Shown piece after piece: positions 1-11,132 of a stretch of 64,000 nucleotides of DNA (position 1 is its first letter; each line of letters opens with the position of its first letter). The position numbers and the translations under genes were made by a program. Origin of the DNA: Voacanga thouarsii (lineage: Eukaryota; Streptophyta; Magnoliopsida; Gentianales; Apocynaceae). The stretch spans positions 62,001-126,000 of the forward strand of contig JANUWF010003378.1 of assembly GCA_026120185.1 (NCBI GenBank), in the 5' to 3' direction. The notes below the pieces were generated by a model that was not told where the DNA came from, did not search any database, and worked only from the letters and a program-made list of their open reading frames with translations.

Positions 1-690
1 TCTTAGCATGATCCATCTTAATTCCTTCTTTAGTCAATACATACCCTAAAAATGAAATAGGGACCAACTAAAATTCACACTTCCTGAACTTGGCATATAG
101 TCAGTACTCCCTCAACCTTTTCAGGACCATTTTGAAGTGCTTCACATGCTCCTCCAGGCTCTTTAAGTAGATCAAAATATCATTGATAAAGATCACAAGA
201 AACTTGTCTAAATAAGGTCAAAATATTTGATTCACCAAAACCATAAATGTTGCAAGCATATTTTTTAGACCAAATGGTATTACAATAAACTTATAATGCT
301 CGTACCAAGTGTTAAATGAAGTCTTCGGAATATCCTCCTCCCGAATTCCCACTTAGTAATATCCTTACTTTAGATCAAGCTTAGAATAACAACTAGATCC
401 TCTCAATTGGTCAAACAACTCGTCAATGAGTGGGAGAAGGTATTTATTCTTGATCGTTAGATTGTTTAACCCATAATAATCGATGCACAAATGCAGGGTT
501 CCGTCCTTCTTTTTCATGAGCAACACCGGTGCTCCCCATGGTAAAGTACTTGGCCGGATGTACTCTTGCTCCAATAATTTCTTCAATTGCTCCTTTAATT
601 CCTCGAGTTCTATAGGGGCCATGCGATACGAAGTCCTGGAAATCAATTTTGCTCCCGATACTAAATCAATAGTAAACGCCACTTCCTGAG
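1..690 (-). pseudogene. Tek1 reverse transcriptase, N-terminal part, degenerate
   Basis: The minus-strand translation shows the gypsy RT start: an [14 protein letters not shown] segment, then [19 protein letters not shown] and a [11 protein letters not shown] segment before the palm. A stop follows the SKLDLK stretch near 364, and further stops interrupt the frame toward position 1. At 179-190 the catalytic motif reads FINDI where the family has F-[IV]-D-D; the first catalytic aspartate is Asn, which would abolish polymerase activity. This is the RNA-directed DNA polymerase of a retrotransposon, dead in this copy. RNase H and integrase would lie left of the window. Confidence 0.88.
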
Positions 691-870
691 GTGGGGGTAG
701 AGTTACCTATTCTTCGAGAAAAATATCCAAAAACTCTTTGAACACTACAATGCTTTCTCGAGTGCTCTCATCCTTGAACTTGTTAATCAAATACGATAAA
801 TAGCCTTGGAAACCTTACTTAAGCAATTTTTGTGCTTTAGTTCCTGCAATTAGATATTTTATTCCTTAAT
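691..870 (-). other. Tek1 protease-RT linker, degenerate
   Basis: This is the spacer between the aspartic protease and RT on the minus strand. Fragments resembling the usual acidic connector can be read in different frames, but there is no continuous ORF and no recognisable catalytic motif. Confidence 0.5.
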
Positions 871-1200
871 CTATCTCTCTTTTAATTCCAAAACATCTCT
901 CCCGGGTCTAATAAATTGCATTATTTTATTTTTACAATCACCCCAAGTATGGTGCTCAAATAACCAATCTATGCCTAGAATAACATCAGAATTCTCAGAA
1001 GGCATAATAATGAGGTCCCTGGGTAATTTCTCTCTCCCCATTTCAATCTCAAACCTTTTAATGTATTTTCTTGCCTCTACTAATTTCCCCAAGGGTGTGC
1101 TAACCAATAAGGTGTAAGGTAATTCCAACCTAATAAATCCTAATTTATTAGCATATATCTCATTCATATAAGAATGGATGGAACTAGGATCTATAAGCAT
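871..1200 (-). pseudogene. Tek1 retroviral-type aspartic protease, degenerate
   Basis: A 109-residue minus-strand frame carries the gypsy protease pattern: MLIDPSSIHSYM near the N-terminus, an LLVSTPLGK strand in the middle, and the downstream DVILGIDWLFEHH motif (usually [DN]-x-I-L-G-M-D-W-L) that marks chromovirus proteases. The catalytic triad normally reads D-[ST]-G-A; here it is D-P-S-S, so the active site looks lost. It lies between gag and RT as expected for a gag-pol polyprotein. The frame closes at 871 just before the linker to RT. Confidence 0.85.
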
Positions 1201-1329
1201 ATTAACTTTAGGATTTTAGATAGAGAGCATGCCTTCGACCACAGTAGGGTCAGTTCCCATCTCACCACAGTTAAGGGCGAACACCTTAGCTCTTGGAGCC
1301 TCTAGTTATTATCTCCATGATTTACACCC

Positions 1330-2330
1330 TTACCATGGTTGACTTGATGGGTTGGTGGAGTGAAGTTGTTACAAGCATTATACTGCAATGTGGTTAAGGT
1401 ATCCACAGTTGAAGCACTTCTTGACTGTATCTTTAAACTAGCAATATTTTTCCTTATGTTCCCTTTTCCCACATCGGTGGCAAGTCACACTAGCTTGGAT
1501 AGGGCTAATAGGGTTGGTCATTAGCTGTTTAGCCTTTTTAATTCCCTGAGGCCTACCTAGCCTTTTTCCTAGAAAGTGCTTAACCATGAAGTTTACTTTT
1601 TTCTTCGTTCTCAATGTGGGTGGCTACATCAACTGCAGCAGCATAGGTGGTAGGGGGAAAGGGATGAGTTCTTGCCTAAGGCCCTTTACAAATTAGAGGG
1701 GCATTTTTACTCTGTGTCTACCAACCTCTGGTAATACTTGAAGAGTCTGTTAAACTATGCAGTATATTGGGCTACTGGAATCCCTCCCTAGTGGAGGTTT
1801 TGAAACTCGTCCTCTCTCTTTTCCACTACCTATAGTGGAATGTACTCAACCTGAAATGCCTCCAAGAATTGGTCCTATGTCCATTCAACTTCAACATCCT
1901 CCTAACTTTCTTGAATCCTTACCCACTAGTCTGGAGTAGGTCCTCTCAATTGAAATACTGTAAACCTAACCTTGCACTACTGTACATACTGTAGAGTGCC
2001 AAGATGTCCTCCATTTACTCGATCTACGACTCAACTTTTTGTTCCTGTTCTACTTCCCTAAAAGATAGTGGTGATTGGAACTTAAGAAACTTTTTGAAGG
2101 CTTCGTCCTTTCCCCTAGATGCTTTACACTCAGTTAGGTTCTATAAAATCTCTGTCATTTTTCCCAAAAGCTTAAGCGATGGAGACTTCCTTTGGTCATG
2201 CATTCTCAAATTTAGGTCTTGAATTATACGCAATCGGTGGAAGAATCAATTTAGGGTTATTTTCACAGGGTGGTGCTCTCTAATTTGCGTCTCCCTTAAG
2301 ATGAACCACCAATCTTCTTTTATGTGGCAT
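1330..2330 (-). pseudogene. Tek1 gag with two CCHC zinc knuckles, broken by stops
   Basis: Gag would start at the ATG whose complement is 2328-2330. A charged N-terminus is followed by a decayed capsid-like region that can be read only in pieces. Two tandem zinc knuckles are visible near the C-terminus. The one at 1441-1482 translates to CHRCGKREHKEKYC, a perfect C-x2-C-x4-H-x4-C. The one at 1375-1416 has CFNCGYLNH followed by a stop before its last Cys. The knuckles would bind the element's RNA during packaging. Two adjacent knuckles are less common than one in plant chromovirus gags. There is no intact frame. Confidence 0.75.
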
Positions 2331-2391
2331 TGTCTACTAGGTTTGGTAATTTTATTGTCAGGCAATGTAAACGAGTGTTTTATATGAGTAT

Positions 2392-2394
<3 letters not shown>

Positions 2395-2447
<53 letters not shown>

Positions 2448-2490
2448 ATGTATGTATGTATGTATGTATGTATGTATGTATGTATGTATG
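2395..2490 (+). repeat. Compound microsatellite (TG)n then (TATG)n
   Basis: A TG run at 2395-2430 continues without interruption into about 15 TATG units at 2431-2490. It lies in the Tek1 leader between the gag start and the Ath1 insertion. On the far side of Ath1, at 15787-15810, there is a shorter TG/TATG/TACA patch, so the leader as a whole is rich in such repeats. The open frame running through it is an artefact of the repeat. Confidence 0.95.
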
Positions 2491-2591
2491 CTTATACATG
2501 ACAATGGTTCATGCAAGATATGCTATTGTAAAACACATTGTGCAATCATATAAGCAAAGATCAAAAGTAACCCATATTGCCCACTAGTACT

Positions 2592-4122
2592 TGATAGAGG
2601 CTAAATTAGTCATACATTTCCTAGTTATTTGAGGTACTTTTGCAATACATTTTGTTCAATAACTAGTCATATTCCTTAATATTTGAGATTTTACTCATTA
2701 TTTCATATTTTTAGGGTAAAATGAAGCAAAAACGACGCAAAACAGAGGAGAGGCGGTGCCAGCTAGGGCCCTAGAACCGGCGCCGGTTGTGCACTATTGA
2801 AACGGACTTTGAAGCGACGGAAAAATGGGTGAAACAGAGTAAAATAGAACCCAGGCAGCGCCGGCTGTGAAGCTGGAACCAGCGCTAGCTGCATTCTGGG
2901 AAACCTGGGGCAAAATTCGAAAAAAAAAATCGGTGAACAAGTGGGGAAGCAGAACACAACTGGCGTCGGCTTTGAGAGCCAAGGCGGCGCTGGCTGTGCC
3001 CTGGCGTTAAGGCGGTGCTATTATTTTTCTATGCGTTTTTGGTAATTTGAGGAGTTTTAGTATCTTCCAACTTCTACTCGACCAAGAACATTGTACCTAC
3101 GAGTTTAGGCACTCCTTAAGGCTATAAATAGATGAAAAACACAAGGGAAAATGGGAGAATTCATTGATCATTATAGAAAATCACTCAAGTAAATGAGGAA
3201 TTCTTCAATTCAATGAGGGTTGTACAAGAAAGTCTTCAAAGGAAGAAGGGGAAGGCTTGTCTATGAGTGCTTTCTTTTACTTTGTTTTCTTTTTCTTGAC
3301 AATGATGTTTTAATTGATTTATTGTAATTCAACGTTGTTTAGATATTCATGATTTTTAGAGTTGTTTGATTTTTTGATTGATTGGTTATTATTTTTGGTA
3401 TTCAATTACTTGTACTTATTACGAGATTAGTTGGCTAGTTTTCTCCATTAACTTGTTGGACCAAAGGGGGTTGATGGTAGTTTTGAGTTATTAATTTCAT
3501 ATTCTATTAGCTATTGACTTGTTGGACTAAAGGGGGTTAACTGCTTAAGAACTGGTAATTGAAGGTTAATTGATGTCTTCCAAGACCAAGGATTCATTGA
3601 TTAATTTCATGCATTAAGTTTTCCGAGACCAAGGGAATTTAATTAATGATTATGTTTAATGCATCTTTTGGATGAATTTGTTGATACAGACCAAGTGATT
3701 CTAATTTATCTAGAAGATAGTGATTTCATGGATTGACCATCGAAGTGAGTCTACTTTAATCCTTCATGATGCCAAGAGAATAGCTAGTTATGATAAAGAT
3801 TGGGTTCTCTAAGATCATGGTTATCTAAGCAATGGCTTGAGTCGCATGATTCTACATCATTGACATGTATATATTTTTATTCTTATTTTATTTTATTTTT
3901 CTTTTTATTTATTTTTCACTTTATCGAGTCGGTTAAACAATGAAAGGAGGGTGATTAATGTCTACTTGTTCGTTAAGGATTGACAATCGTTTGAACCCTT
4001 TACTCGGTTAATGATGAGTACGCTTGCTCATATGTGCGATTTGGGTTGAACGTTTTAATTTAAACTTGATTGGGAATGTGCTTAGTTTTATATGATTTTT
4101 GTACCCAAAGAATAACGCATCA
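2592..4122 (+). repeat. Ath1 5' LTR (1531 bp)
   Basis: It starts TGATAGAGGC and ends AACGCATCA, and aligns along its whole length with 14248-15770. U3 contains several GC-rich GGCGCCGGT-like motifs between 2752 and 3015. A TATA box lies at 3123-3130 and the U5 is AT-rich. The two copies differ by many scattered substitutions and small indels (a 17-18 bp segment present near 14354 is missing near 2697), so the insertion is not recent. Confidence 0.95.
3123..3130 (+). promoter_or_regulatory. TATA box of Ath1 5' LTR
   Basis: TATAAATA sits in GGCTATAAATAGATG, a strong plant Pol II TATA context, and is conserved in the 3' LTR at about 14772-14779. Transcription would start about 30 bp downstream, marking the U3/R boundary. 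Confidence 0.75.
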
Positions 4123-4128
4123 AGTTTT

Positions 4129-4146
4129 TGGCGCTGTTGCCGAGGA
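4129..4146 (+). other. Ath1 primer-binding site, tRNA-Asp type
   Basis: TGGCGCTGTTGCCGAGGA begins 6 nt after the LTR end (spacer AGTTTT). It is complementary, with two changes, to the 3' end of plant tRNA-Asp, the primer used by Athila-type elements. Similarity to the tRNA stops after 18 nt, as is normal. Compare the Ath2 site at 62496-62570, where it does not stop. Confidence 0.88.
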
Positions 4147-4410
4147 ACAATAGCATGAAAACTTGAATTTTGTTGATTTAACCATGTAAATATGTAAATA
4201 GGTAGATACGTAAAAGATGTATAATTGTTCTTTTTGTAAAAAGTTGCTATCTTTTGTATTTCAGGTATTCTTGTACAACCTTGTAACCTAACTTAACCAA
4301 CTAACTTGGACTGTGTTTAACTGACCAACTTTGTAACCTTGTAGTTTTGTTTTTATCATTAATTATGTATCTAACTTACTTCTTGTTTTCTTAGGTGTTA
4401 CCCTTGGTAC

Positions 4411-5772
4411 ATGACCAGAAAATCCAAAGGAGAGATAGTCGATTTTGACCCTGAAATCGAAAGGATGTTATAAAAAATCCGCCGGACAATTCAAAGAAAC
4501 TTAATCATTGAGATGGATGGTGCTCAAAACAACAATACTGGGAATGATAGGAGGGTTATGGACGACTTTGTGAAACCTGCAATCTCGGGTACAGGCTCGA
4601 GTATTACTAGACCTAGGATAGATGCAAACAATTTTGAAATAATGCCCAACATCATCCAGATGGTGCAGAATATGGTTCAATTTGACAGGCTACCGGAAAA
4701 GGATCCCAATGCTCACTTAGCTAGTTTTCTTGAAATTTGTGATACCTTCAAGATGAATAGTATTTTCTAAAGATGCCATTAAGTTAAGACTTTTTTCTCT
4801 TTCCTTGAGAGATAGAGCTAAATCGTGGCTAAAGTCTTTACCTACCGGTTCCATCACAACTTGGAATGCCCTAGCTGAAAAATTTTTGGCCAAATATTTT
4901 CCTCCAGCTAGGACAGCCAAACTTAGGAATGAAATCTTCGCCTTCCAACAATTAGATTCTGAGCCCTTATATGAACGTTGGGAGAGATTTAAGGAGATGT
5001 TAAGAAAATGCCTATACCACGGATTTGAGCTAGGAATGCAAATGCTTATCTTCTTGAATGGCCTCACGTTCGCAATACGGCAAGTGGTGGACTCTTCTGT
5101 AAGGGGTTCCATCAATCACAAGACCTCAGAATAGGTATTTGAGCTTATTGAAAATTTGGCTTTTAATAACTATTTTTTGGGAAGTGCAAGGTCAAAAGCT
5201 CGTGTGCAAGGAGTGCACAAGATGGATGTTGTGATAGAATTAGAGGCTAAGGTGAACGCCTTAACTCAAAAGATAGAACACTTGGTGATGCCTCAAGGCC
5301 AGGTCTTAAACGTCAACTGCGATTTCTGCAGAGAAGGACATCCCAATCATAAATGCCAAAAGATGGGGTCACTCCAAGAAACTTCAGAGCAAGCAGCCTT
5401 CGTAGGTAATATCTAGCCAGGTAACAATCCATATATCTCTACCTATAATCCTGGTTGGAGAAATCACCATAATCTCTCTTGAAGCACTGGGAATCAACCT
5501 AGGCAAAGTTCTTTCAATTTTGGAGGTAACCAAAGGAATCCAAACCCCATGAACAACACGGCAGCACCTCCAAAACCACTATTGGAAGAGTTGATTGACC
5601 AATTGGTAAGTACCACGGAGACTAAGTTCCAAGGAGTCGATGCGACAAAAAGGAACCTAGAGGCTTCCAAGTGCAATTTGGAGAACCAAATTGGTCAACT
5701 GGCCAAACTCTTGGGGGATTGTCAAGCAAGGCACTACTAGGGAATACTGAGGAAAATCCACGGGATCACAGC
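4411..5772 (+). pseudogene. Ath1 gag, broken
   Basis: A start at 4411 gives MTRKSKGEIVDFDPEIERML, the typical Athila gag beginning, with a stop right after it. Further pieces follow in shifted frames: 4513-4770, 4805-5134 with the capsid-like segments SWLKSLPTGSITTW and LYERWERFKEMLRKC, 5156-5416 ending in a C-x2-C knuckle-like stretch (CDFCREGHPNHKC), then a YNPGWRNH segment and a QIGQLAKLLG segment at 5549-5740. At least five stops or frameshifts interrupt it. The family role is the RNA-packaging capsid protein. The C-terminal end is cut by the solo LTR at 5773. Confidence 0.9.
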
Positions 5773-6058
5773 TGTAACACCCCACTACCTAGGCCCAACA
5801 GGGCCGGGGATGTCGCCCCGTCCAATGGACAAGGGGTCTTTATAACTAGGTCACATACAATCAAATGAAATAAATACTTTAAAACTAAACTTATTACAAC
5901 CCAAAAGATAAATACAGGATCAAATCCAAAATAAATTGTTTGCTACAATCTCTCAAAACATCCATAAAGAAAATAACATAAAGTCTTCAAAACATAGGCA
6001 ACAAGTCTAGCTATTGACCTCCACAACTGGATCAACCTGAAAACATGGTATAAAAGGT

Positions 6059-6085
6059 TATGAGATAAAAATCTCAGTAAGCCCG
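6059..6085 (-). promoter_or_regulatory. Conserved ACTGAG hairpin of Tekay-like LTRs
   Basis: On the minus strand, CTTACTGAGATTTTTATCTC forms a short inverted repeat (GAGAT/ATCTC). The same element is found in the Tek1 LTR at about 32451-32475, and a variant with ACTGAG...CTCA on the plus strand at 28398-28425. Its conservation in otherwise divergent LTRs suggests a role in RNA structure or 3' end formation; this is inference. Confidence 0.5.
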
Positions 6086-8098
6086 TGTGTGCTTTGAGTG
6101 TTTCAGGTAAAATAATTCATGTATGCAAGTTGTAACAGTTTCATAAGAGAAAGCGCTGGCAAGCATTAAATAAGTATTGAAAATAAAGAGTGGTGTTTTA
6201 CTTTTTAATCCACACCTGTGCACAATAAATACAACCACTCAAATGGGTAGCCATGGGTTACCACACGTTGGGCCCCATGACTAAGCAACGGTCAGAATGC
6301 CACACTTTGTGCAAGCTGACAAAAGGTAGGTGTACGGCCTACCGGGTGAGATACTCCTCCATCTCTACACCCAAACTTACCGGTTGTCCACTCCGGAAAC
6401 ACACAGTCCACATGACTGAAACTTGCTAACTCGGACCGGCATGACCTATCGGACTGGCATCCTATCTAGGAAGGACTCACCCCTCAGAGGTGGCCACCTA
6501 CTGAGAGACTTACCCTAACCCTTCAAAGACTAGTCCTGGTAGTCTACCCTTATTGAGTACTCAACGTTGATTGTCCCACTTGGGAGAAATGGATCATACA
6601 TTGCTTTATTTGGAAATAGCAATTAAGGGTTCTAAAATTCTTGTCAAAGTTGGATTTTAGAAAAAGTTTAGCATTTTGTGTAAAACTGCTTGTTTGATTT
6701 TCAAATGATTTGCTTGACTGAAATAAATAGGAAAAATAGTCCGTGGTTTCCTTTACAACATGAATTTCCATACACATCGCGTTTAGCTTGCCACAGTAAT
6801 TTTTTGTCTTCACAAAATTCCATGCAGGAGCTTACCTGATTCTTTGCTTGCTCAAATTCAAAAGTCTTCCAAGGTTGACCTAACTCCACTTTGGGGTAAA
6901 CACAAAACATAAGGTTACACTCAAGCTAAATTCACTTACACAAATAATCCTAATTCAACTTATTACAATCACGACCCTAATGTCCTAAGCTTTAAGGCTA
7001 GCTGATAAAGAATTTTATAAAATAAGTCTAGTTTGATAAGTTAAAATAACTAGGGTTCTAAAATAATTGCTAATAAATTATAGACTCCAATAATAATTCT
7101 TGAGTGTTATTATTAATAAATAAACTAAGGTTTGAATATTGAATAATACCAAGCCCCAAATATTATTAATAAATGGTAATTTAAATATAGCTTTATTATA
7201 AATAAATAATAAATTACAAATAATTTTTAATAGATAATAAATAAAATTAATAATAAATGAATTATATTAAATTTTTGTTTAATAAATAACAAACAAATTT
7301 TAATATAAATAATATTTATGAATATAGGCAAAAGTTTGAACTATGGTCTCCAAGGTCATTATTATTATTTATATAAAAGATCTTATTTAACATTATACCT
7401 ATGCATATAATATTTTTAAGGAGAAATATCATTTATTTGACTAGTAAAATATCAATATTTCATATAACATCCCATTTCCAAAACTTCCTAGCAATTTTGA
7501 AATCCTTAGAGAAAAATATAGTACTAATTTTTAATTAAGGTAATAAAATTTACTAATTAAAATAGCCTAGGATTAACAAGAACACAATCATGATTTTCCT
7601 ATTGCTAACAAGAATCATGAACATATTCTTCAACATCAAACAACAAACTAATACATTTATGAACATATGCTTAAATCAACACTTGCTATCACATGGCCAA
7701 ACAATCATGATCATGGCTTCAATGGAGATAAGAACATAAAAACCCTATTCACCAAAGGTGACATAACATCTAGCATGCTTAAACATTCATAACTCTCTTA
7801 GGCCATGACGAACATACATCGATTCTTAAGGAAATCCATATAGCTTAAACATGATCAAACATTCTCATGTCCTAATCCCAACCCCTTTATTCACATGCAT
7901 ATACTCAATCCCCCATTCATATTTTATTCTTCCTATCAATATCTAAGAGACATGAATGCTGAATTAAAAAGAAGGTTTAATGAGGAATACTTGATTGATG
8001 ATCACTTCGATGAAGATTTAAGAAGGTCCACGCGATTGAGAGTCTTGAATTGTCCAAGAGTAAGAAAAACAGCTATGGTTGTTGATCAACCATTTCGG

Positions 8099-8100
<2 letters not shown>

Positions 8101-8157
<57 letters not shown>
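8101..8157 (+). repeat. (GA)n microsatellite within solo LTR
   Basis: This is an uninterrupted GA run of about 57 bp. An equivalent GA run lies at the corresponding place in the Tek2 LTR (39968-40006), so the repeat belongs to the LTR family and varies in length between copies. Confidence 0.95.
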
Positions 8158-8158
<1 letters not shown>

Positions 8159-9734
8159 ATTACTCTGATACATAGAAGGTTAAATGGAAGAAGATGAACA
8201 ACAGAGTTGTTCTTGGTTACCTTGATGATGTTCTTGATACTTCAAGGAGAAAAATCAGTTTTGATCCGAATGCAAATTTTTATTTTTGAGATTTGATGTT
8301 ATAAATACTAGAAATGAACTCTAGAGAGTATGTAGGAGTATTCTGGAGTTTGTGAGAGGGATTAGAGGTGTTTAGAGTGGGTTTTGGCTTGAAGAAGAGT
8401 AGTGTGTGTTCTTGGTGAAAATGGAGAGAATTTGAGGAAGATTGCTGGACGAATTTCTGGAGAGTGTTGACTGAATAGTTTAGGGAATTTAGGGGTTTTG
8501 ATTTAGCTTAGAGAGGGAGAGAAAAATTTGACCATTTGAAATTCAAATGGAGTGATTTGAGGAGTGGTTTGAGGTATATGATATGTTAATGGTGTTTGAT
8601 TGATGGAGGTTTTCTTGGAGCTACAATGGTGTCGGCTGGTTTGGTTTGTTTTGCTGAAATGATTGAAGTCTGATAAAGCTCTAAGGCTGGCTGAAAATTA
8701 GAGTTTAATGGCAGAGAAATTCTGATTGTATTGCTTAATACAAGGGTGTTTTCATGGAGAGAAAATTCTGGAAATTTTGAAGTTCAAATAGAAGTTTGAA
8801 TGGAGTGATTGTAGGAGAGATTTGAGGTGTGATTATGGAGTCCAATTGTGCAAGGTAAATGGAGTCCAATGGTTTTCAGTTCATATCTAAACAAGGGTTA
8901 ATTTACAGAGGTTGAAGGGTGGTTTTCGGCCAGGGCTTGAAGAGAACAAAGCTGGAAAAATTCTAGTTCTATGGTGTTCAAAGCTGCGAACGGTTGTAGC
9001 ATTTTTCTGCACTTCTTCAGCCTATTTTGCAGAGGTTTTGGAGGTGTCCAAGGGTCCTTTAAGGCTGGTTTTCCAGCCTTCTTTAGGGGGAAAAAGCAGA
9101 GAAGTTTTGCTGGCCTGAAGGTGGAGTAAAACAGCTTCATTTTCTGGTTGAAAGTTGCGAAACTGCCCAGAATTTTTTTCTGGTTTGTGCAGTTTTTTTG
9201 TGCAGTCCGAATTGCACAGAATTTTCAGTTCCTCAAGCTGAATAAATTGGCCATTTTCCAGCAGCAATTGAGTAAGAAAGATGGTTGAGATTTTCGAAGG
9301 TTAGGCTGCCAAGAATCTGGAAAATTTCTAGATTTCTTTCATGAAGATTATGAACACAATGGAGTGGAGTTTGAAGGTTCATCAATGGTGATTAATTTCT
9401 CTTGGGAACCTTCCCTAACTCCTCTCCTATTTTCAGTCAAAACCCCAACCTCCAAGATTCATTTTCGAATTTCAAAGACCAAGAATCCCTACTAAAATTT
9501 TCTGGAATTACAACCATGAATGTTGATAAATTTTGAACAAGTTTAATTGATAAAAAGGTTAGAACAAGCTAGAGGTAATAATAGGACAAGAATTCTCCTA
9601 GAATTATTTTTAGGACACAAAGATAAGATTAGAACATTCTCTTCATGTCTCCCCTAAGACAACATTCCTATTTTTATGGAATGCAAGAAAACAAAAATTC
9701 AAACTTAAGTAAGATAATCATGATAAAAACTTAA

Positions 9735-9803
9735 ATGATGGGATTTGAACTCATGACCTTAGAGATTAATTCCAAAGCTCTAACCACTTAACCACAACAA
9801 CTC
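9735..9803 (-). other. tRNA-like (SINE-like) module in LTR, Pol III A and B boxes
   Basis: On the minus strand, TGGTTAAGTGG (in 9777-9794) fits the Pol III A-box consensus and GTTCAAATC (in 9740-9751) fits the B-box consensus, with tRNA-like spacing. A T-arm with a 7-nt loop can be folded around the B box. The acceptor stem is not closed, so this is not a functional tRNA. The same module occurs at 41633-41702 and 45849-45918 in the other LTRs of this family. It lies about 300 bp inside the start of the LTR in element sense. Confidence 0.65.
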
Positions 9804-10044
9804 TTGTTCTTATTTTCTCACCCACATATTCTTCTTATGTAATCCTCAAGCTATCTTCCTATTTTGACCTCAGGCAAAATTACCATTTTACCCTTCCTAC
9901 CCAATAAGCATAACTAAGCCTTTTAACCTATAAACCGCAATTCTTAAAGCACATAAAATCATTCAAAAATATATATTCATGCAAAATAATATGATATGCA
10001 TCCCGACCCCTTACTCTAGGGTTGGCTTTAGGTGGGATTTCAGA

Positions 10045-11132
10045 ACAACCGTGGAAAACCTTGAAGAATTTTTACTCTTTTCTTTACTTTCCATTTTTGT
10101 GATGAAGACAAATTTCTATTTACGTCATTTTGATTGATTATTTTTATTCCAGCGCATTGTTCCGCATTAGTGCATTTTTTGCATTCTTATAAAAAAAAAA
10201 AAAAAGTTTTTGGAGAACCGGACAGAACCGAGCCAGGGCTGGCGCCGGTTCTTGTCGGGCGGAACACGATTAAAGGGCCATCTTGGCCACTTTTTCTTCA
10301 AAATCTCCATTCTCCCTCTCAAATTCTCCCAAGCTCGCGCCGGCTTCATATCCCTCATCTTTCAAATTTTGATTTTTCAACTCCTAAACACCTCCATAAC
10401 ATCTATTGACTTCTTCCTTTTTTTATTGATCCTACGGATCAAAAACCTCAAAAACTTCAATTTTTCACAACAATACCACATTCAATCCACAAGCAAAGAA
10501 CTTAGATTTTCACGACAAGCTTGCATCTTTTGCTTGCCCATGCATACAAAAGCATAAATGTATGATTTTTCTTCCATTCCTACGGTTAAAATATTGTAGA
10601 TGATGTTATCTAATTTTAGGCACACTGTTGGCCAAAATTTGGGATTGTGTATGCTATTCTTGACTTATGCATTGCTCCTCGAGCTTCATGAATTGAATTA
10701 AATTAGGAGTTATTGAACCTTCACTACTTAATTTATGCTTATGATCATTCGAGACTTCATATAGCTAAGGCTAGAATTGTGGCTATTGGTGATCCTTGAA
10801 TACATGGAATGTGCATTGTTGTTCACATAATACCATAATACTGCTTTCATTCCAATGATCATGTTTACTAGCATGCTTTGAGGATATCAACACATTATGC
10901 TTTACAGTGCACTTTAAATGTATTCTGCAGGTTGTGTTGTATTGATTGGAGGTGATTGATTGCATTGGTTGTTGGAGTTGATATATATTAAATGAGTGTG
11001 GGTTTTGTGGATTGTGAGCTTGGTTGAGATTTGTGTGTGATTTGAGGAATATATGTGCAGGGGTTGCTATTCTGTTGTCAGCTTTGAGCTTACTTGTTCT
11101 CTCTCCTTATCACACCCGTTCCTTACTTGACC
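10045..11132 (+). other. Ath1 non-coding spacer between gag remnant and second ORF
   Basis: No coding similarity was found in any frame. The stretch holds an A15 run near 10191-10205, a GC-rich patch at 10211-10270 with a GGCGCCGGT motif, and a CGCGCCGGC motif at about 10337. In complete Athila elements this interval holds protease, RT, RNase H and integrase (several kb); here it is only about 1 kb and has none of their motifs. Confidence 0.6.

Larger units (their letters stand above)
5773..10044 (-). mobile_element. Solo LTR (4.27 kb) of a Tekay-like family, inserted in Ath1
   Basis: On the plus strand it runs TGTAACACCCC...GATTTCAGA. The Tek2 LTRs end in the equivalent GGTTTCACA at 41952 and 46165, and the interior shares the same blocks with Tek2: a GA microsatellite, a GGCTGG...CCAGCC-rich segment and a tRNA-like module. 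Flanking 5-mers are ACAGC (5768-5772) and ACAAC (10045-10049), a target duplication with one mutation. No internal region is present, so LTR-LTR recombination has removed it. The element sense is minus. The short open frames within it are scattered and not supported as genes. Confidence 0.85.

Noticed and set aside
2324..2587. Open frame through the TG/TATG microsatellite
   Set aside because: The repeat encodes a Val/Cys and Met/Tyr/Val/Cys pattern with no domain and lies in the Tek1 leader on the opposite strand to its genes.
4717..5115. 132-codon minus-strand frame opposite Ath1 gag
   Set aside because: The plus strand clearly encodes Athila gag here; the minus frame is its shadow.
9735..9803. 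Functional tRNA gene inside the solo LTR
   Set aside because: The A and B boxes are good but the acceptor stem does not pair and the same module recurs in other LTR copies.
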